From Acidobacteriota bacterium (GTDB lineage: Bacteria > Acidobacteriota > Terriglobia > Bryobacterales > Bryobacteraceae): a stretch of 64,000 nucleotides of DNA. Below the pieces are notes generated by a model that was given only the letters and a program-made list of their open reading frames with translations, had not been told where the DNA came from and did not search any database. The position numbers and the translations under genes are program-made. Positions 15,816-25,900 of this stretch are shown here, piece after piece. Numbering within the stretch: the first letter of the stretch is position 1; the number at the start of each line of letters is the position of its first letter. The stretch covers positions 145,813 to 209,812 of the forward strand of contig JAPKYZ010000092.1 in the NCBI GenBank assembly GCA_026394055.1. The letters run 5' to 3'.

Positions 15816-18266
15816 ATGGTGAACCTTCTTCTTGCCGCCACCCTCCTGGCCCAGGCGCATCAGCCGGGCAACCAACCGCCGCATGCACTCCCGAATGGCT
15901 ACGCTCTCCCGAATGGCTGGCGGATCACGCCTTTGGGCAAACCGGTGGCGACCGAAGATCTGCTGTTGAACGTCAGCTTGGCTCCGGATGGCAAGGCGCT
16001 GGTGGCGACGCATGGCGGGTTTAATCCGCATGGCCTGGTTGTCATGGACCCGGCGAAAGAAGAGGCTGTCCAGCGCATCCCGCTGCGTTCGGCTTGGCTG
16101 GGCCTGGCGTGGTCGAACGATGGCAAGCGGCTTTACGTTAGCGGCGGCAATGCGTCTCATGCGCGGGACAAGCAGATCGCCCCGGTCTATGTGTTTGACT
16201 ATGCGAACGGCCGCTTGAGCGAGCAGCCCGTGGCGCAGTGGAAGGATAGCGTGCCCGCCGAAAAGACCTACTGGTCCGGCATGGCGCATCATCCGTCAAA
16301 GCCACTGCTCTACGCCGCCAATCGCGGCAACGATCCGCTGGCCGGCTACATTGCGGTTTTCGACACGAACTCCGGCAAGATCACCCACAAGATCCAGGTA
16401 GATGCCTCGCCCTATGACGTGCTGCTGACGCCCGATGGCGCGACGATGTACGTCTCCAACTGGTCCGGCAACTCGATTTCGGTGATCGATACGGCGTCGA
16501 ACAAAGTGGTCTCGCGCATCATGGCGGGCAACAACCCGAACGACATGGAGCTGGCCGACGACGGGCGGTTGTTTGTCTCGAATGGCAACCTGAATACGGT
16601 CTCGGTGATCGACACCAAGAAGCGGATGGTGGTGGAGACGGTGAATGTCGCGCTCTATCCCAGCGCGCCTCCCGGCTCGACGCCCAATGCTCTGGCGCTG
16701 GACCGTAAGGCGAATCTGCTGTTTGTCGCCAACGCCGACAACAACGCGGTGGCGGTGCTGAGCATGGCGAAGGTGAACGGCACCGAGATCCTGGGCTTTA
16801 TGCCGTCCGGCTGGTATCCCTCTTCGCTGGCGCTGCTGCCGGGCGGGCGCATTGCGGTGGGCAATAGCAAGGGCATGGGCTCCTATTCAAACGTCACGGG
16901 ACCCACCAGTCCGTTGGCGGTGAAGGGCAAGGAAGATTCGGTGCGGTCGCTCCAAAAGGGCAGCGTGAACTTTGTGACGCTGAAGAACCTGAAGGCGGAG
17001 TTGAAGACGTGGACGAAGCAGGTCTACGACAACGTGCCCTACAACGACGCGCTGCTGCAACAGGCGCGGGAGCCGAAGGCGCCGACGATTGTGCCGCGGC
17101 AGGTGGGCATGGGGTCGCCGATCAAGCACGTGATCTATGTGCTCAAAGAGAACCGCACCTACGATCAGGTGTTCGGCGACTGGAAGAAAGGCAATGGCGA
17201 CGCGCGCCTGGCCATCTTCGGTGAGAAGGTGACGCCCAACCATCGCGCGATCGCTGATCAATGGGTGTTGCTGGATAATTTGTTCTGTGATGGTGAGGTG
17301 AGCGTGGACGGACACTCGTGGTCCAACTCCGCCATCGCCACCGACTACAACGAAAAGATGTGGCCAGCCCAGTATGGCGGGCATTCGGCCACGATGATCG
17401 CTCCGGCCTATGTGCCCTCCGGCAGCCACCTGTGGGACTTGGCGCGCGCCGCGGGCCTCACCTATCGCAGCTATGGCGAGTACGCCTCGCGGTCCAGCGA
17501 TGGCACGACGATGGACGCCTCACCGGGCGTCGGCGGACTGGTAGGCCACGTCTCACCCAAGTTCAAGCTGCCGGGCATGCGCGACACGGACAACGTCCGC
17601 GAGTTCATCCGCGAGTTCGACCAGTATGAAGCCAACTACGACTCGACCGACGCGAACAAGCGCCTGCCCAACTTCATGGTGATGAGCCTGCCCGAAGATC
17701 ACACGGCCGGCACGCGCCCGGGTGGACTGACGCCGCGCGCGATGGTGGCCAATGCCGACCATGCCGTGGGCCAGTTGGTGGAGCGGGTGAGCCATAGCAA
17801 GTACTGGAAAGAGACCGCGATCTTCATGATCGAGGACGATGCCCAGAATGGCCCCGATCACGTGGACGCCCGCCGCACGGTGGGCCTGGTGATCAGCCCC
17901 TACACCAAGCGCAACATCGTTGATTCGACGCTCTACACGACGTCGTCGATGATCCGCACCATTGAGCTACTGCTCGGCCTACCGCCGATGACGCAATACG
18001 ACGCCGCGGCTCCGCCAATGTACAACGCGTTCTCGGACAAGGCGGATCTGACGCCCTATAAGGCGCTGGCGCCCACCTGGGAAGTAAACGAAAAGAACGG
18101 CCAGAACGCCTGGGGCGGCAAGGCGTCGATGGAGATGGATCTGGATGAAGTGGATCGCGCCCCAATGCACGAGCTGAACGTGATCCTGTGGAAGAGCGTG
18201 ATGGGCGCCAAAAGCGAAATGCCCGCCCCCGTCCACCGCTTCTGGTTCGCCGGACGCGAGCGCTAA
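15816..18266 (+). CDS. Bifunctional YVTN beta-propeller / phosphoesterase-family protein
   Basis: An 816-residue secreted protein with signal peptide MVNLLLAATLLAQA. Residues about 30-400 are a YncE-type seven-bladed propeller with repeats such as YVSNWSGNSISVIDTASNKV and FVSNGNLNTVSVID. Residues about 430-800 are a phosphoesterase/phospholipase C-like domain of the alkaline phosphatase fold, with VIYVLKENRTYDQVFGDW, DNLFCDGEVSVDGHSW and IEDDAQNGPDHVDARR. The ATG at 15816 is chosen because it opens directly into the signal peptide; the frame is open further upstream. Substrate unknown; the family includes acid phosphatases and phospholipases. A likely terminator follows at 18282-18349. Confidence 0.85.
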   Translation: MVNLLLAATLLAQAHQPGNQPPHALPNGYALPNGWRITPLGKPVATEDLLLNVSLAPDGKALVATHGGFNPHGLVVMDPAKEEAVQRIPLRSAWLGLAWSNDGKRLYVSGGNASHARDKQIAPVYVFDYANGRLSEQPVAQWKDSVPAEKTYWSGMAHHPSKPLLYAANRGNDPLAGYIAVFDTNSGKITHKIQVDASPYDVLLTPDGATMYVSNWSGNSISVIDTASNKVVSRIMAGNNPNDMELADDGRLFVSNGNLNTVSVIDTKKRMVVETVNVALYPSAPPGSTPNALALDRKANLLFVANADNNAVAVLSMAKVNGTEILGFMPSGWYPSSLALLPGGRIAVGNSKGMGSYSNVTGPTSPLAVKGKEDSVRSLQKGSVNFVTLKNLKAELKTWTKQVYDNVPYNDALLQQAREPKAPTIVPRQVGMGSPIKHVIYVLKENRTYDQVFGDWKKGNGDARLAIFGEKVTPNHRAIADQWVLLDNLFCDGEVSVDGHSWSNSAIATDYNEKMWPAQYGGHSATMIAPAYVPSGSHLWDLARAAGLTYRSYGEYASRSSDGTTMDASPGVGGLVGHVSPKFKLPGMRDTDNVREFIREFDQYEANYDSTDANKRLPNFMVMSLPEDHTAGTRPGGLTPRAMVANADHAVGQLVERVSHSKYWKETAIFMIEDDAQNGPDHVDARRTVGLVISPYTKRNIVDSTLYTTSSMIRTIELLLGLPPMTQYDAAAPPMYNAFSDKADLTPYKALAPTWEVNEKNGQNAWGGKASMEMDLDEVDRAPMHELNVILWKSVMGAKSEMPAPVHRFWFAGRER

Positions 18267-18281
18267 GCGCTGAGAATCCAC

Positions 18282-18349
18282 GCCCCAGGCAGCCCTCGAA
18301 GAAGCGATCAAAATCCGGTCGCGAGCGCTTGACCTGGGGCTCGGTTTTT
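18282..18349 (+). terminator. Probable intrinsic terminator after the phosphoesterase gene
   Basis: GCCCCAGG (18282-18289) and CCTGGGGC (18333-18340) form an eight-pair stem whose long loop can fold again through AAGCG and CGCTT. CGGTTTTTGG follows directly. It lies 16 bases after the stop codon and about 27 bases before the tRNA-Asn gene. Confidence 0.5.
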
Positions 18350-18375
18350 GGTTAACTAAAGGTTTGGCGCGTTGC

Positions 18376-18450
<75 letters not shown>

Positions 18451-18618
18451 ATCTTTTTCTCCCCCCCCTTTTTTGTAGGCCTGGTCTTGGCCGCTTTCTC
18501 CTGATTCATTTCATTAGCGCTCTGGCGCAAACACTTCGTGCTCACGGGGTGCGGCCTTGTGCAAAGATATTGGTGCACGCGGCGCGTCCGCGTTCCATGT
18601 CGAAGGAGATCACCGGTC

Positions 18619-19794
18619 TTGACCCGTCGAAGCTTTGCCCTCACTGCCGCCAGCGCGGCCTCTGCCCAGCGCGTGTTTGGAGCCAATGATCGGATCCGCA
18701 TTGGCTTGATTGGAGCCGGGGGGCGGGGGTCTTATGTCACTTCGATCGCCTCCAAGCTGGAAGGGACCACCATTGCGGCGGTGAATGACGTTAACCCGTC
18801 GCAGATCGACAAGGCTCGGAGCACGTTTGCCAAGGACGCGGAGTCGGTGAAGGACTTTCATCAGCTGCTGGCCAACGCGGACATCGACGCGGTGATGATT
18901 GGCAGTCCGGACCACTGGCATGTGCCGATGGTGATTGCGGCGGTGGCGGCGGGCAAGGATGTCTATTGCGAGAAGCCGCTGACCAAGACGGTGGAAGAAG
19001 GCGAGCGGGTGATCAAGGCGGTGGCGGATTCCAAGCGCATCGTGCAGGTGGGCTATCAGCAGCGCAGCACGCCGCACTATGCTGTCGTGAAGCAGTTGGT
19101 GGCTGAAGGACGGCTGGGTACGGTGAACTTGGCCGAGACTTACTGGTATCAGGACTATGTCCGCGCCGAATGGACCCGCGTGGTGCCGCCGAGTGACGGC
19201 ATTGACTGGAAGGCGTGGCAAGGCAGCGCGCCGAACATGGACTTCGACAAGGTGAGGCTGAGCCGCTGGCGCTGGTTCTGGGAGTATGGCGGCGGGCACT
19301 TGACCGACCTGTTCTCGCACTGGGTAGACAGCGTGCACTGGATCATGGATGACGACCGGTTGCAGGAGACCAATGCGACGGGCTCCAAGATGTACTTCAA
19401 GCACTTTGATTGCCCGGACACGATTTCACTTACTAGCCGCTACCAGAAGGGGCACTTTGTCACTTACCAGGGCTCGTTACTGTCGGGCCGGGAGGATGGC
19501 GGGATTGTGTTGCGAGGCTCAGAAGGCGTGCTGCGGCTGAAGCGCAGCGGGTTTGAGCTGTACCGCAATGATCAGCCGGATTCGGCGCCGCCGGTGATGA
19601 CGATGCGGCCGCACCGCGAAGGCACCATTGACCATGTGCAGAATTGGCTCGATTGCATCAAGAGCCGCAAGCAGCCCAACAGCACGGTGGCGACGGCGGT
19701 GGTGTCGGCCAATGCGGCGCACTCGGGCAACCGCTCGTATCGTGAGGGCCGGCGGCTGAACGCGGCTGATCTCGAATGGACGGCACGCGTTTGA
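18619..19794 (+). CDS. Tat-exported Gfo/Idh/MocA family oxidoreductase
   Basis: A 391-residue paralogue of the enzyme at 7564-8712. The N terminus has a twin-arginine motif (TRRSFALTAASAASA), so export to the periplasm is expected. The Rossmann motif GLIGAGGRGSY follows at about residue 33, AVMIGSPDHWH and YCEKPLTKTV lie near residues 100-125, and the C-terminal domain binds substrate, with WEYGGGHLTDLFSHWVD typical of exported members. The TTG at 18619-18621 is chosen because AGGAG sits ten bases upstream and it places RR at the start; a longer frame to 18538 has no homology. The amidohydrolase gene follows after 41 bases. Confidence 0.88.
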   Translation: MTRRSFALTAASAASAQRVFGANDRIRIGLIGAGGRGSYVTSIASKLEGTTIAAVNDVNPSQIDKARSTFAKDAESVKDFHQLLANADIDAVMIGSPDHWHVPMVIAAVAAGKDVYCEKPLTKTVEEGERVIKAVADSKRIVQVGYQQRSTPHYAVVKQLVAEGRLGTVNLAETYWYQDYVRAEWTRVVPPSDGIDWKAWQGSAPNMDFDKVRLSRWRWFWEYGGGHLTDLFSHWVDSVHWIMDDDRLQETNATGSKMYFKHFDCPDTISLTSRYQKGHFVTYQGSLLSGREDGGIVLRGSEGVLRLKRSGFELYRNDQPDSAPPVMTMRPHREGTIDHVQNWLDCIKSRKQPNSTVATAVVSANAAHSGNRSYREGRRLNAADLEWTARV

Positions 19795-19835
19795 CTGATG
19801 CTGTGAGCTTGTAGCGAATGCAATAGAATAGCCGC

Positions 19836-20795
19836 GTGAACCGCCGATCCTTTCTCGCCGCCTCTGGTGCCAGCGCTACCGCTGCCGCGTGGCCCGATGC
19901 CTTGCAAGCTGCTGCCATGCCCATCATCGATACCCACATCCATCTGTTCGACACGACGCGCAAAGAAGGCGTGCCGTGGCCGGAGAAGACTAACAAGACG
20001 CTGTTCCAGCCCGCCATGCCGGACCGGTACCGCAAGATCACGGGGCCTTTGGGCGTCGTGGGAGCGATCAAGGTGGAGGCCAGTCCTTGGGTCTCAGACA
20101 ACCAATGGGTGCTGGATGTCGCGGCCAAGGACAAGATCATTGTGGGCGTGATCGGCAACCTGGAACCGGGCAAGCCGGAGTTTGCCAAACAGCTGGAAGG
20201 GCTGCACAAGAACCCGCTCTACCTGGGCATCCGCTATGGCAATCTGTGGGGCCGCGACTTGGCGAACGAGTTGGACAAGCCGGAGTTTCGCGCGGGCATC
20301 AAGCTGCTGGAGCAAGCCAACTTGACGCTCGACAGCGCCAACCCGACCCCGAGCCTGATCCACGCGCTGCTGCGGCTTTCGGACATTGCTCCCAAGCTGC
20401 GCATTGTGATCGACCACCTGCCGCAGATGGCCACGCCCACCGACGCCGCGGTGCTCAAGAGCTACCAGGCGGACTTGCAGGAGTTTGGAAAGCGCCCGCA
20501 GGTGTTTGTGAAGTTGTCGGAGGTGCTGCGGAAGGTGAACGGGGAGATCCCGCGCGATTTGGGTGCGTACCGGGCGACGCTCGACAGCCTGTATGGGGTG
20601 TTTGGGGAAGATCGCGTGCTCTATGGCAGCGATTGGCCCAATAGCGATAACTGGCTTCCCTACCCTGAAGTGCTGGGGCTGGTGCAGAAGTACTTCCAGT
20701 CGAAGACACCCGTGCAGGCCGAGAAGTATTTCTGGAAGAACTCGGTGAAGGCGTATCGCTGGGTGAAGCGGGAAGCTTCGCAGCCGGGGGCGTAG
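19836..20795 (+). CDS. Tat-exported amidohydrolase-2 family metal-dependent hydrolase
   Basis: A 319-residue TIM-barrel hydrolase. The N terminus has NRRSFLAASGASA, a twin-arginine-type signal. The mature protein opens with PIIDTHIHLFD, the HxH metal ligands. VIDHLPQMA lies near residue 200 and VLYGSDWPNSDNW near residue 270, the conserved Asp. Relatives include lactonases such as L-fuconolactone or 2-pyrone-4,6-dicarboxylate hydrolase; the substrate is unknown. The start is GTG at 19836. It may share a transcript with the upstream Gfo/Idh gene, consistent with sugar-acid or sugar-lactone catabolism. Confidence 0.87.
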   Translation: MNRRSFLAASGASATAAAWPDALQAAAMPIIDTHIHLFDTTRKEGVPWPEKTNKTLFQPAMPDRYRKITGPLGVVGAIKVEASPWVSDNQWVLDVAAKDKIIVGVIGNLEPGKPEFAKQLEGLHKNPLYLGIRYGNLWGRDLANELDKPEFRAGIKLLEQANLTLDSANPTPSLIHALLRLSDIAPKLRIVIDHLPQMATPTDAAVLKSYQADLQEFGKRPQVFVKLSEVLRKVNGEIPRDLGAYRATLDSLYGVFGEDRVLYGSDWPNSDNWLPYPEVLGLVQKYFQSKTPVQAEKYFWKNSVKAYRWVKREASQPGA

Positions 20796-20806
20796 GGTCG
20801 CGGGTT

Positions 20807-20979
20807 GAGCCCCGACTTGCGGGAGGGGCCTTTTCCATTGCGGTGTTTGGTTGACCTGCGGTGGCTCTCCCCCGAGTCGAGTTTGTGGACTAGCCGGGCT
20901 GAGGTGCGTTGGGAGGACAGGCCCCTCCTGCGGGTCGGGGCTCGGTTACGGACCTAGCCCAAGCTTGCGCATGGGGCTA
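20807..20979. repeat. Inverted-repeat hairpin pair between convergent genes
   Basis: A 24-base arm at 20807-20830 and its inverted copy at 20920-20943 differ at three positions; the arms are about 90 bases apart. A further element at 20955-20979, starting TAGCCCAAGC and ending GGGGCTA, resembles an arm of the inverted repeat at 54747-54813. The unit lies between two convergent genes and may end transcription both ways. The right arm resembles the repeats at 38250 and 56041 through CTCCTGCGGGTCGGGGCTCGG. Confidence 0.6.
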
Positions 20980-20994
20980 AATGGAATTGCCTCG

Positions 20995-21840
20995 CTAGCT
21001 TTTTAGCTTCTTGAAGTTGGCTAGGCAGCGCTGGGCGGTTTCGATGGGGGTGAAGTCGCTGCCTTCTTGCTCCACTAGATAGGATTCGACGCCACCGGTC
21101 TTTTCTGCTGCCTCGAAGATCTTCTTCCAGGGGGCGGCGCCTTCGCCGAACAGGGCTTTGTAGCCTTTGGCGGGATCGGACGACCAGTCCTTGCAGTGCA
21201 GCGAGCGGATGCGGCCGGGGTTGGAGTTGATCCAGGCGATGGGGTCGTTTCCGGTCTCGATGCAGGTACCGATGTCGAGCTGGAGGACCACGTCTTTCGG
21301 GGTGTTCTTAGCCAGCACTTCGATGGGCTTGGTGCCGTCGATGGGCTTGAATTCCAGCTGGTGATTATGGAAGCCGGCGCGCATGCCGGAGGCTTTCAAT
21401 TTGTCACTGGCGGCGGTGAGGCGTTCGGCCACTTGCTTCCAGCCATCGAGACCTTCCACACGGCCGGCGCTCGCCATCACGACGAGCTTCGAGCCGATGA
21501 TCTGGTTCAGTTCAATCGCCTTGCTCAGGTTCTCCGCGGTGAAGTTCTTGGCGGAGTTGTGCGTTGATAGAGCCTTGATGCCCAGGTCGTCCAGCAGCTT
21601 GCGCATGTCCTTGGCCTGCGCGGGGGTCCAGTCATAGTAGGGCGAGAAGAACTCGACGCCGTCGTAGCCCATCTTGGCCACGGCGGTGACGGTGCCCATC
21701 AGGTCCTGCTTCAGCTGATCGCGGACCGAGTAGAGTTCCAGGCCGACCGGAATCTTTTTGGCGGCCAGTGCCGGAACCGACAGTGCCGGAAGCGCCACGG
21801 CAGCGGCCGGTGCGGCGAGAAAGGAGCGGCGTGAGATCAT
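20995..21840 (-). CDS. Exported sugar phosphate isomerase/epimerase-type TIM barrel protein
   Basis: A 281-residue protein with a twin-arginine-type signal (SRRSFLAAPAAAVALPAL) and mature barrel beginning KKIPVGLELYSVRDQL. Hallmarks of the AP endonuclease 2 / xylose isomerase-like fold follow: MGYDGVEFFSPYYDW, MRAGFHNHQLEFKP near residue 155, VVLQLDIGTCIETG and SLHCKDWS near residue 220, the last two bearing acidic and His metal ligands. The reaction is unknown. A barrel with a secretion signal suggests periplasmic sugar modification, consistent with the exported Gfo/Idh enzyme nearby. Monocistronic between a repeat and the AIM24 gene. Confidence 0.87.
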   Translation of the reverse strand: MISRRSFLAAPAAAVALPALSVPALAAKKIPVGLELYSVRDQLKQDLMGTVTAVAKMGYDGVEFFSPYYDWTPAQAKDMRKLLDDLGIKALSTHNSAKNFTAENLSKAIELNQIIGSKLVVMASAGRVEGLDGWKQVAERLTAASDKLKASGMRAGFHNHQLEFKPIDGTKPIEVLAKNTPKDVVLQLDIGTCIETGNDPIAWINSNPGRIRSLHCKDWSSDPAKGYKALFGEGAAPWKKIFEAAEKTGGVESYLVEQEGSDFTPIETAQRCLANFKKLKS

Positions 21841-21877
21841 TTGCTACCGACGATATCACGCCGCCCTAGGGATGGTG

Positions 21878-22765
21878 CTAGTCGTTGCTGGAGAAGAGGC
21901 CGCCGATGGATTCCAGCGGACTTTGCCGGTCGCCGCCCACCTGATAGGGAGCCAATTCGCGCCGCATCTTGGCCAGCGTCATCGACTGGATGACGGCGCG
22001 GCCGGGACCGCGGAGGGTGGCCATGAACAGGCCCTCGCCGCCGAACAGCGCCGTCTTGATGCCGCCCACGAACTGGATGTCGTAGTCGACCGACTCATCA
22101 AAGGCCACGATGGAGCCGGTCTCGACTTGCAGCATTTCGCCGGCCTGCAGGTCGAATTCGACGAAGTCACCACCGCCGTGGATAAAAACGAGACCCGGCC
22201 CGGTGAACTTCTCAAGAATGAAGCCTTCACCACCGAAGAAGCCTGAACCTAGCTTCTTCACCAGCGCCACGTTGAAGGTGACGCTGCTTTGCGCGAACAG
22301 GAAGCCGTCGCGCTGGCACATCAGGCTTTGCCCGGGGCGCAGGTCGAAGGCCATGATGCGGCCGGGATAGCTGCCCGCAAAGCCTACTTCGCCCGCGGTG
22401 TAGCTCTTGAAGTAGGTGAGGAACAGGGATTCGCCCGCCAGCTTGCGCTTGATGGCGCCCCAGATCTTGTCGCCGATCGATTCGCCGGACATGCGCGTGT
22501 CCCATTCGACCGACGGGGTCTTGTAGACCATCTTGCCGGCTTCGGCAAACAGCTCCTGGCCCGCCCGCAGCTTGATGCGAGCGATCTGCAGGTTGTCGCC
22601 CTCGATCCGGTAATCGAGCGGGGTGACCGGATCATTCACCGGGGCTGGTCCGCCGGGTGCAATCTCCGTGTAGGCGCATGGGGCGGACCCGATCGGGCCG
22701 CCATGCTGGGGACAGAACTTCGCATCAGGGGTAACCTGATAACCGCATTGGGTGCAGAAAGGCAT
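21878..22765 (-). CDS. AIM24/TIGR00266-family protein with N-terminal zinc-ribbon-like segment
   Basis: A 295-residue cytosolic protein. Residues 1-25 form a short zinc ribbon-like segment, CTQCG then FCPQHG, in which the final cysteine is replaced by histidine. After a Pro/Ala linker, residues about 50-275 show the AIM24 beta-barrel repeats: QIARIKLRAGQELFAEAGKMVY, FLTYFKSYTAGEVGFAGSYPG, LMCQRDGFLFAQSSV, GGEGFILEKFTGPGLVFIHGGGDF and ALFGGEGLFMATLRGPG. The bacterial function is unknown; the yeast homologue affects mitochondrial inner membrane organisation. It runs on the minus strand 37 bases upstream of the isomerase gene. Confidence 0.85.
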   Translation of the reverse strand: MPFCTQCGYQVTPDAKFCPQHGGPIGSAPCAYTEIAPGGPAPVNDPVTPLDYRIEGDNLQIARIKLRAGQELFAEAGKMVYKTPSVEWDTRMSGESIGDKIWGAIKRKLAGESLFLTYFKSYTAGEVGFAGSYPGRIMAFDLRPGQSLMCQRDGFLFAQSSVTFNVALVKKLGSGFFGGEGFILEKFTGPGLVFIHGGGDFVEFDLQAGEMLQVETGSIVAFDESVDYDIQFVGGIKTALFGGEGLFMATLRGPGRAVIQSMTLAKMRRELAPYQVGGDRQSPLESIGGLFSSND

Positions 22766-22872
22766 AGGGTTTGGTTTTAGAGTACACCGTGGCGTCTCGG
22801 CCCGGTGTCACCAAACAGAACGTCAGCAGCCAGAGAATTGTTCCGGAGAACGTGGTGTGCGGTTTTTGAAAA

Positions 22873-22902
22873 GGCGGTGGCTGGCGAACTGCGGCCACCG
22901 CC
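22873..22902 (-). terminator. Intrinsic terminator of the NHL-repeat protein gene
   Basis: On the minus strand GGCGGTGGC and GCCACCGCC pair perfectly (nine bases) around a 12-base loop and are followed by TTTTC. The hairpin lies 12 bases after the stop codon at 22914-22916. Confidence 0.65.
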
Positions 22903-22913
22903 CGTGGGTTGGC

Positions 22914-25900
22914 TTACTGCTTGACCGCGATGGTGGTGCGTTGGCTGAAGGGCGCCCGCGATTCGTTGTTGGCGACGCTGCGCAAGACGATGGACAACTG
23001 CACCGCGCTGCCGGGGGCGGTGTTTTCTGGGATGCGGACGTTGATCTGCCAAACGCCAACCAGGGTTGGGGCCAAGCCAAAGTATTCGATGTTCGCCACC
23101 GGCACCAGGCCTTGCGGCAGAATCACGTCGGGCCGCTCCGTCCGGATGTCGGCCGGGGCGGGCGTGCCTTCGGGGGGAGCGTTCGAGAGGAAGCCGAAGC
23201 CCGAACCATAGAGCGCGATCACTTTGCCGCGCTGCACCGGGTTGTCCGGGCCGTTGCGCGAGAAGTCTTCATTCAAGGCGGCCAACTGGCCGGTCCCTGT
23301 ACTGGCGTTGGTGAACAGGCCGGGTGAGACACCGGCGACCGCCAGCGACCCGGCCGCGATCACTTGGCCGGTGGACGGCTTCTGCACGATCACATCCATG
23401 GAGCCGCTGGTGGGAGCGCTGTTGGGGATGTAGAAGTTGATCTGGCCGGTGGAGACAAAGTAGAGCGAGGCGGGTGTGTCGTTCAACAGCACCTGCACGT
23501 CGTTCAACGTCGTGGGCAGCGGGTTGTACTCCGGAAGCTCCGTGTAGATGACGGTCTTGTCGCTGAACTGCGTGTCTCCGGCCGGCTTCAGCTGAGCCCA
23601 GGTATTGGGGGCCGCCGGGCGGTAGGTGGTGGGCAGGTTGCTGGCAGAGTTCTCAAAGCGGAGCCCGGGGAAATAGATGGCGACGCGGTTGGCGGCTTCA
23701 GCGAGAAAAAGATTGCCGAACCGGTCCAGCGCGACGCCCAGCGGGGTCCGGGAAGCGATGGCGGCATCCGGCACCGGATTGACGATCAGGGTGTTGAACT
23801 TGGGGTAGCGCAGAGCGCGGCCGCCCGTTGTGTCGGTGGCCCAGATCTCGCCGGTCAGCAGGCTGACGTAGACGCCGTGCGGGCTGCCAAGCCCGGTGAG
23901 CGACAGGGCCGGGGTGGCGTCATTGGACGCGGCCGGAGCGCGGTCAAAGATCACGATGCGGCCTTTGCCGGTATCGGCGACGTAGAGGCGGTCATCGGAG
24001 TCGACGCCCAAGCCGCGGGGGCTGATGAGCCTGGAATTGTTTTCAAGAGAGCTGCTGGCCGTCACAAAGTCCGGCTGGCCAAACACGATGGCCGCGGCCT
24101 GGCCATTGACGAAGTCGGCCCCGCCCGGCTTGCGGAACAGGAGCACGCGGTTGTGGCTGGCGTCGGAAGCCACCAGCGAACCGTCGCCGGTAAAGGCCAA
24201 ACCAAAGGGCGCCGACATGTTGCGCGAGCTAGGGTCAGTGATCTTCAGGTTGAAGTTCGACTGGCCCAGGATCAGGTTCGCGCGGTAGGCGGCGTTGGCT
24301 GCTGGGATATTGTCGAACGGCTTGGCAAAACGCAGAATGCGCCCGTTGCCGGTGTCGGCCACCCAGAGATTGCCGTCCGCATCCACCGCGACTCCGGCGG
24401 GCCGGAAGAGCCCCTGATCGCTGAGCGTGTTGGCGTCGTTGCCAGGCTGATTGATCAAGGAGCGGAAGAAGCCGACCTGCCCGATCACGATATCAGCCGT
24501 GTCACCATTCTTGAACGCACGAGCATCCTTGAAGCCCAGCACGCGGTTGTTCAACGGATCGGCGACGTAGAGCCGGTTGCCGTCAAAGGCCAAGCCCGCG
24601 CCGGTGCTGAACTGGGCGTTAACGCCGGAGATGGTGGAGAAGCCGCTGTGCAGGAACAGCTCACGTCCTTCGATCAGGTTGACGCTGTCGTAGTTGAAGG
24701 CCACCTGGCCCCACACTTGCGCCGCATTGCGGAACGCCGGCCCTCCGGCGATGCGCAACACGCGATTGTTGCCCGAATCGGCGATATACAGCTCGTCACC
24801 GGTGGTGTTGGTGACCACCCCAACGGGAGAGCTGAAGGTGAGGCCGGTGGCTTCCGGCTGGCCGCCATCGGCTCGCGAGAGGGTGAAATCATTCTGGCCA
24901 ATCACCAAATTGGCCACCGGGGAAAACTGCGAGCTTTCAAGCGCCCATTGTTCAAATGGCGGAAAGCGGAGGATGCGGTGGTTCGACGTGTCCGTGACGA
25001 AGACATTGCCCGAGACGATCGCCAAGCCTTCGGCCGAAGAGATGGAGCCCGTGGAGGTGACGCCGATGCTGATGTTGTTCACCACGGTTGTGGGGGGCGT
25101 CGGCTGGCCTCCGCCGGTCACCACCACGCCCATGATCCGCGTGGCGGCGGCGCCGTTCGCGCTGCCGCCGGTATAGACGACCACGCGCGCCAGCGCATCG
25201 GAGGTGTAGATCCGGTTGGTGGCATCGATCGCGAGCCCCGAGGGCGCGTTCAAGCCCGTCTTGACGGTGCGATTGGCGGCGCTGACGGCCAAGGGGGTGC
25301 GCGTGACAAAGTCGGTTTGGCCCAGCACGGTATCCGCGGAGGGGCCAAAGGGTTTGGTCAAGAGCGCCGAATTGGGAAACCGGAGAACACGATTATTGCC
25401 CGGGTCGGTGACCCAAACATTCTGTTGGCTATCGAGCGCCACCGAGGAACGGAAGAAGGTCTGGCCGGAGGCGAAGGAGACACCGGAATCGGTGGGCAGC
25501 GGCTGGCCGCCGTTGATCAAGCGCGAGGTGAGATTGACTTGGCCGATGACCGCATCGGGCACCGGCGGCTCTCCTTCCGGCTGGCTGAGCGGCTTCGGAA
25601 ATCTCAGCAGGCGGTTATTGCCCGAATCGACCACCCACAAGTTGCCACTGCGGTCCACCGCCAGCCCGGTGGGAAACGAGAAACCGGATGATAGCGAGGT
25701 GCCCGGACCTTGAGCGGTGGTGGCGGTGAAATCACGCTGCCCGATCACCAGGTCGGCCTTGGTGCCATTGCGGCCGTTGGTGGCATCCTTCCAGACCAAC
25801 ACCCGGTGATTGCCCGTATCGGACACATAGAGGATGGGCGGATTGGCCGACGTATCGACAGCGACGCCATTGGGGCTGCTAAATTCCCGGCCCTCCACCA

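Noticed and set aside
23364..25691. A 775-codon open frame on the plus strand
   Set aside because: It runs antisense to the NHL-repeat gene, whose repeated codons at high GC keep the opposite strand open; the translation is Arg/Gly/Val-rich with no fold.
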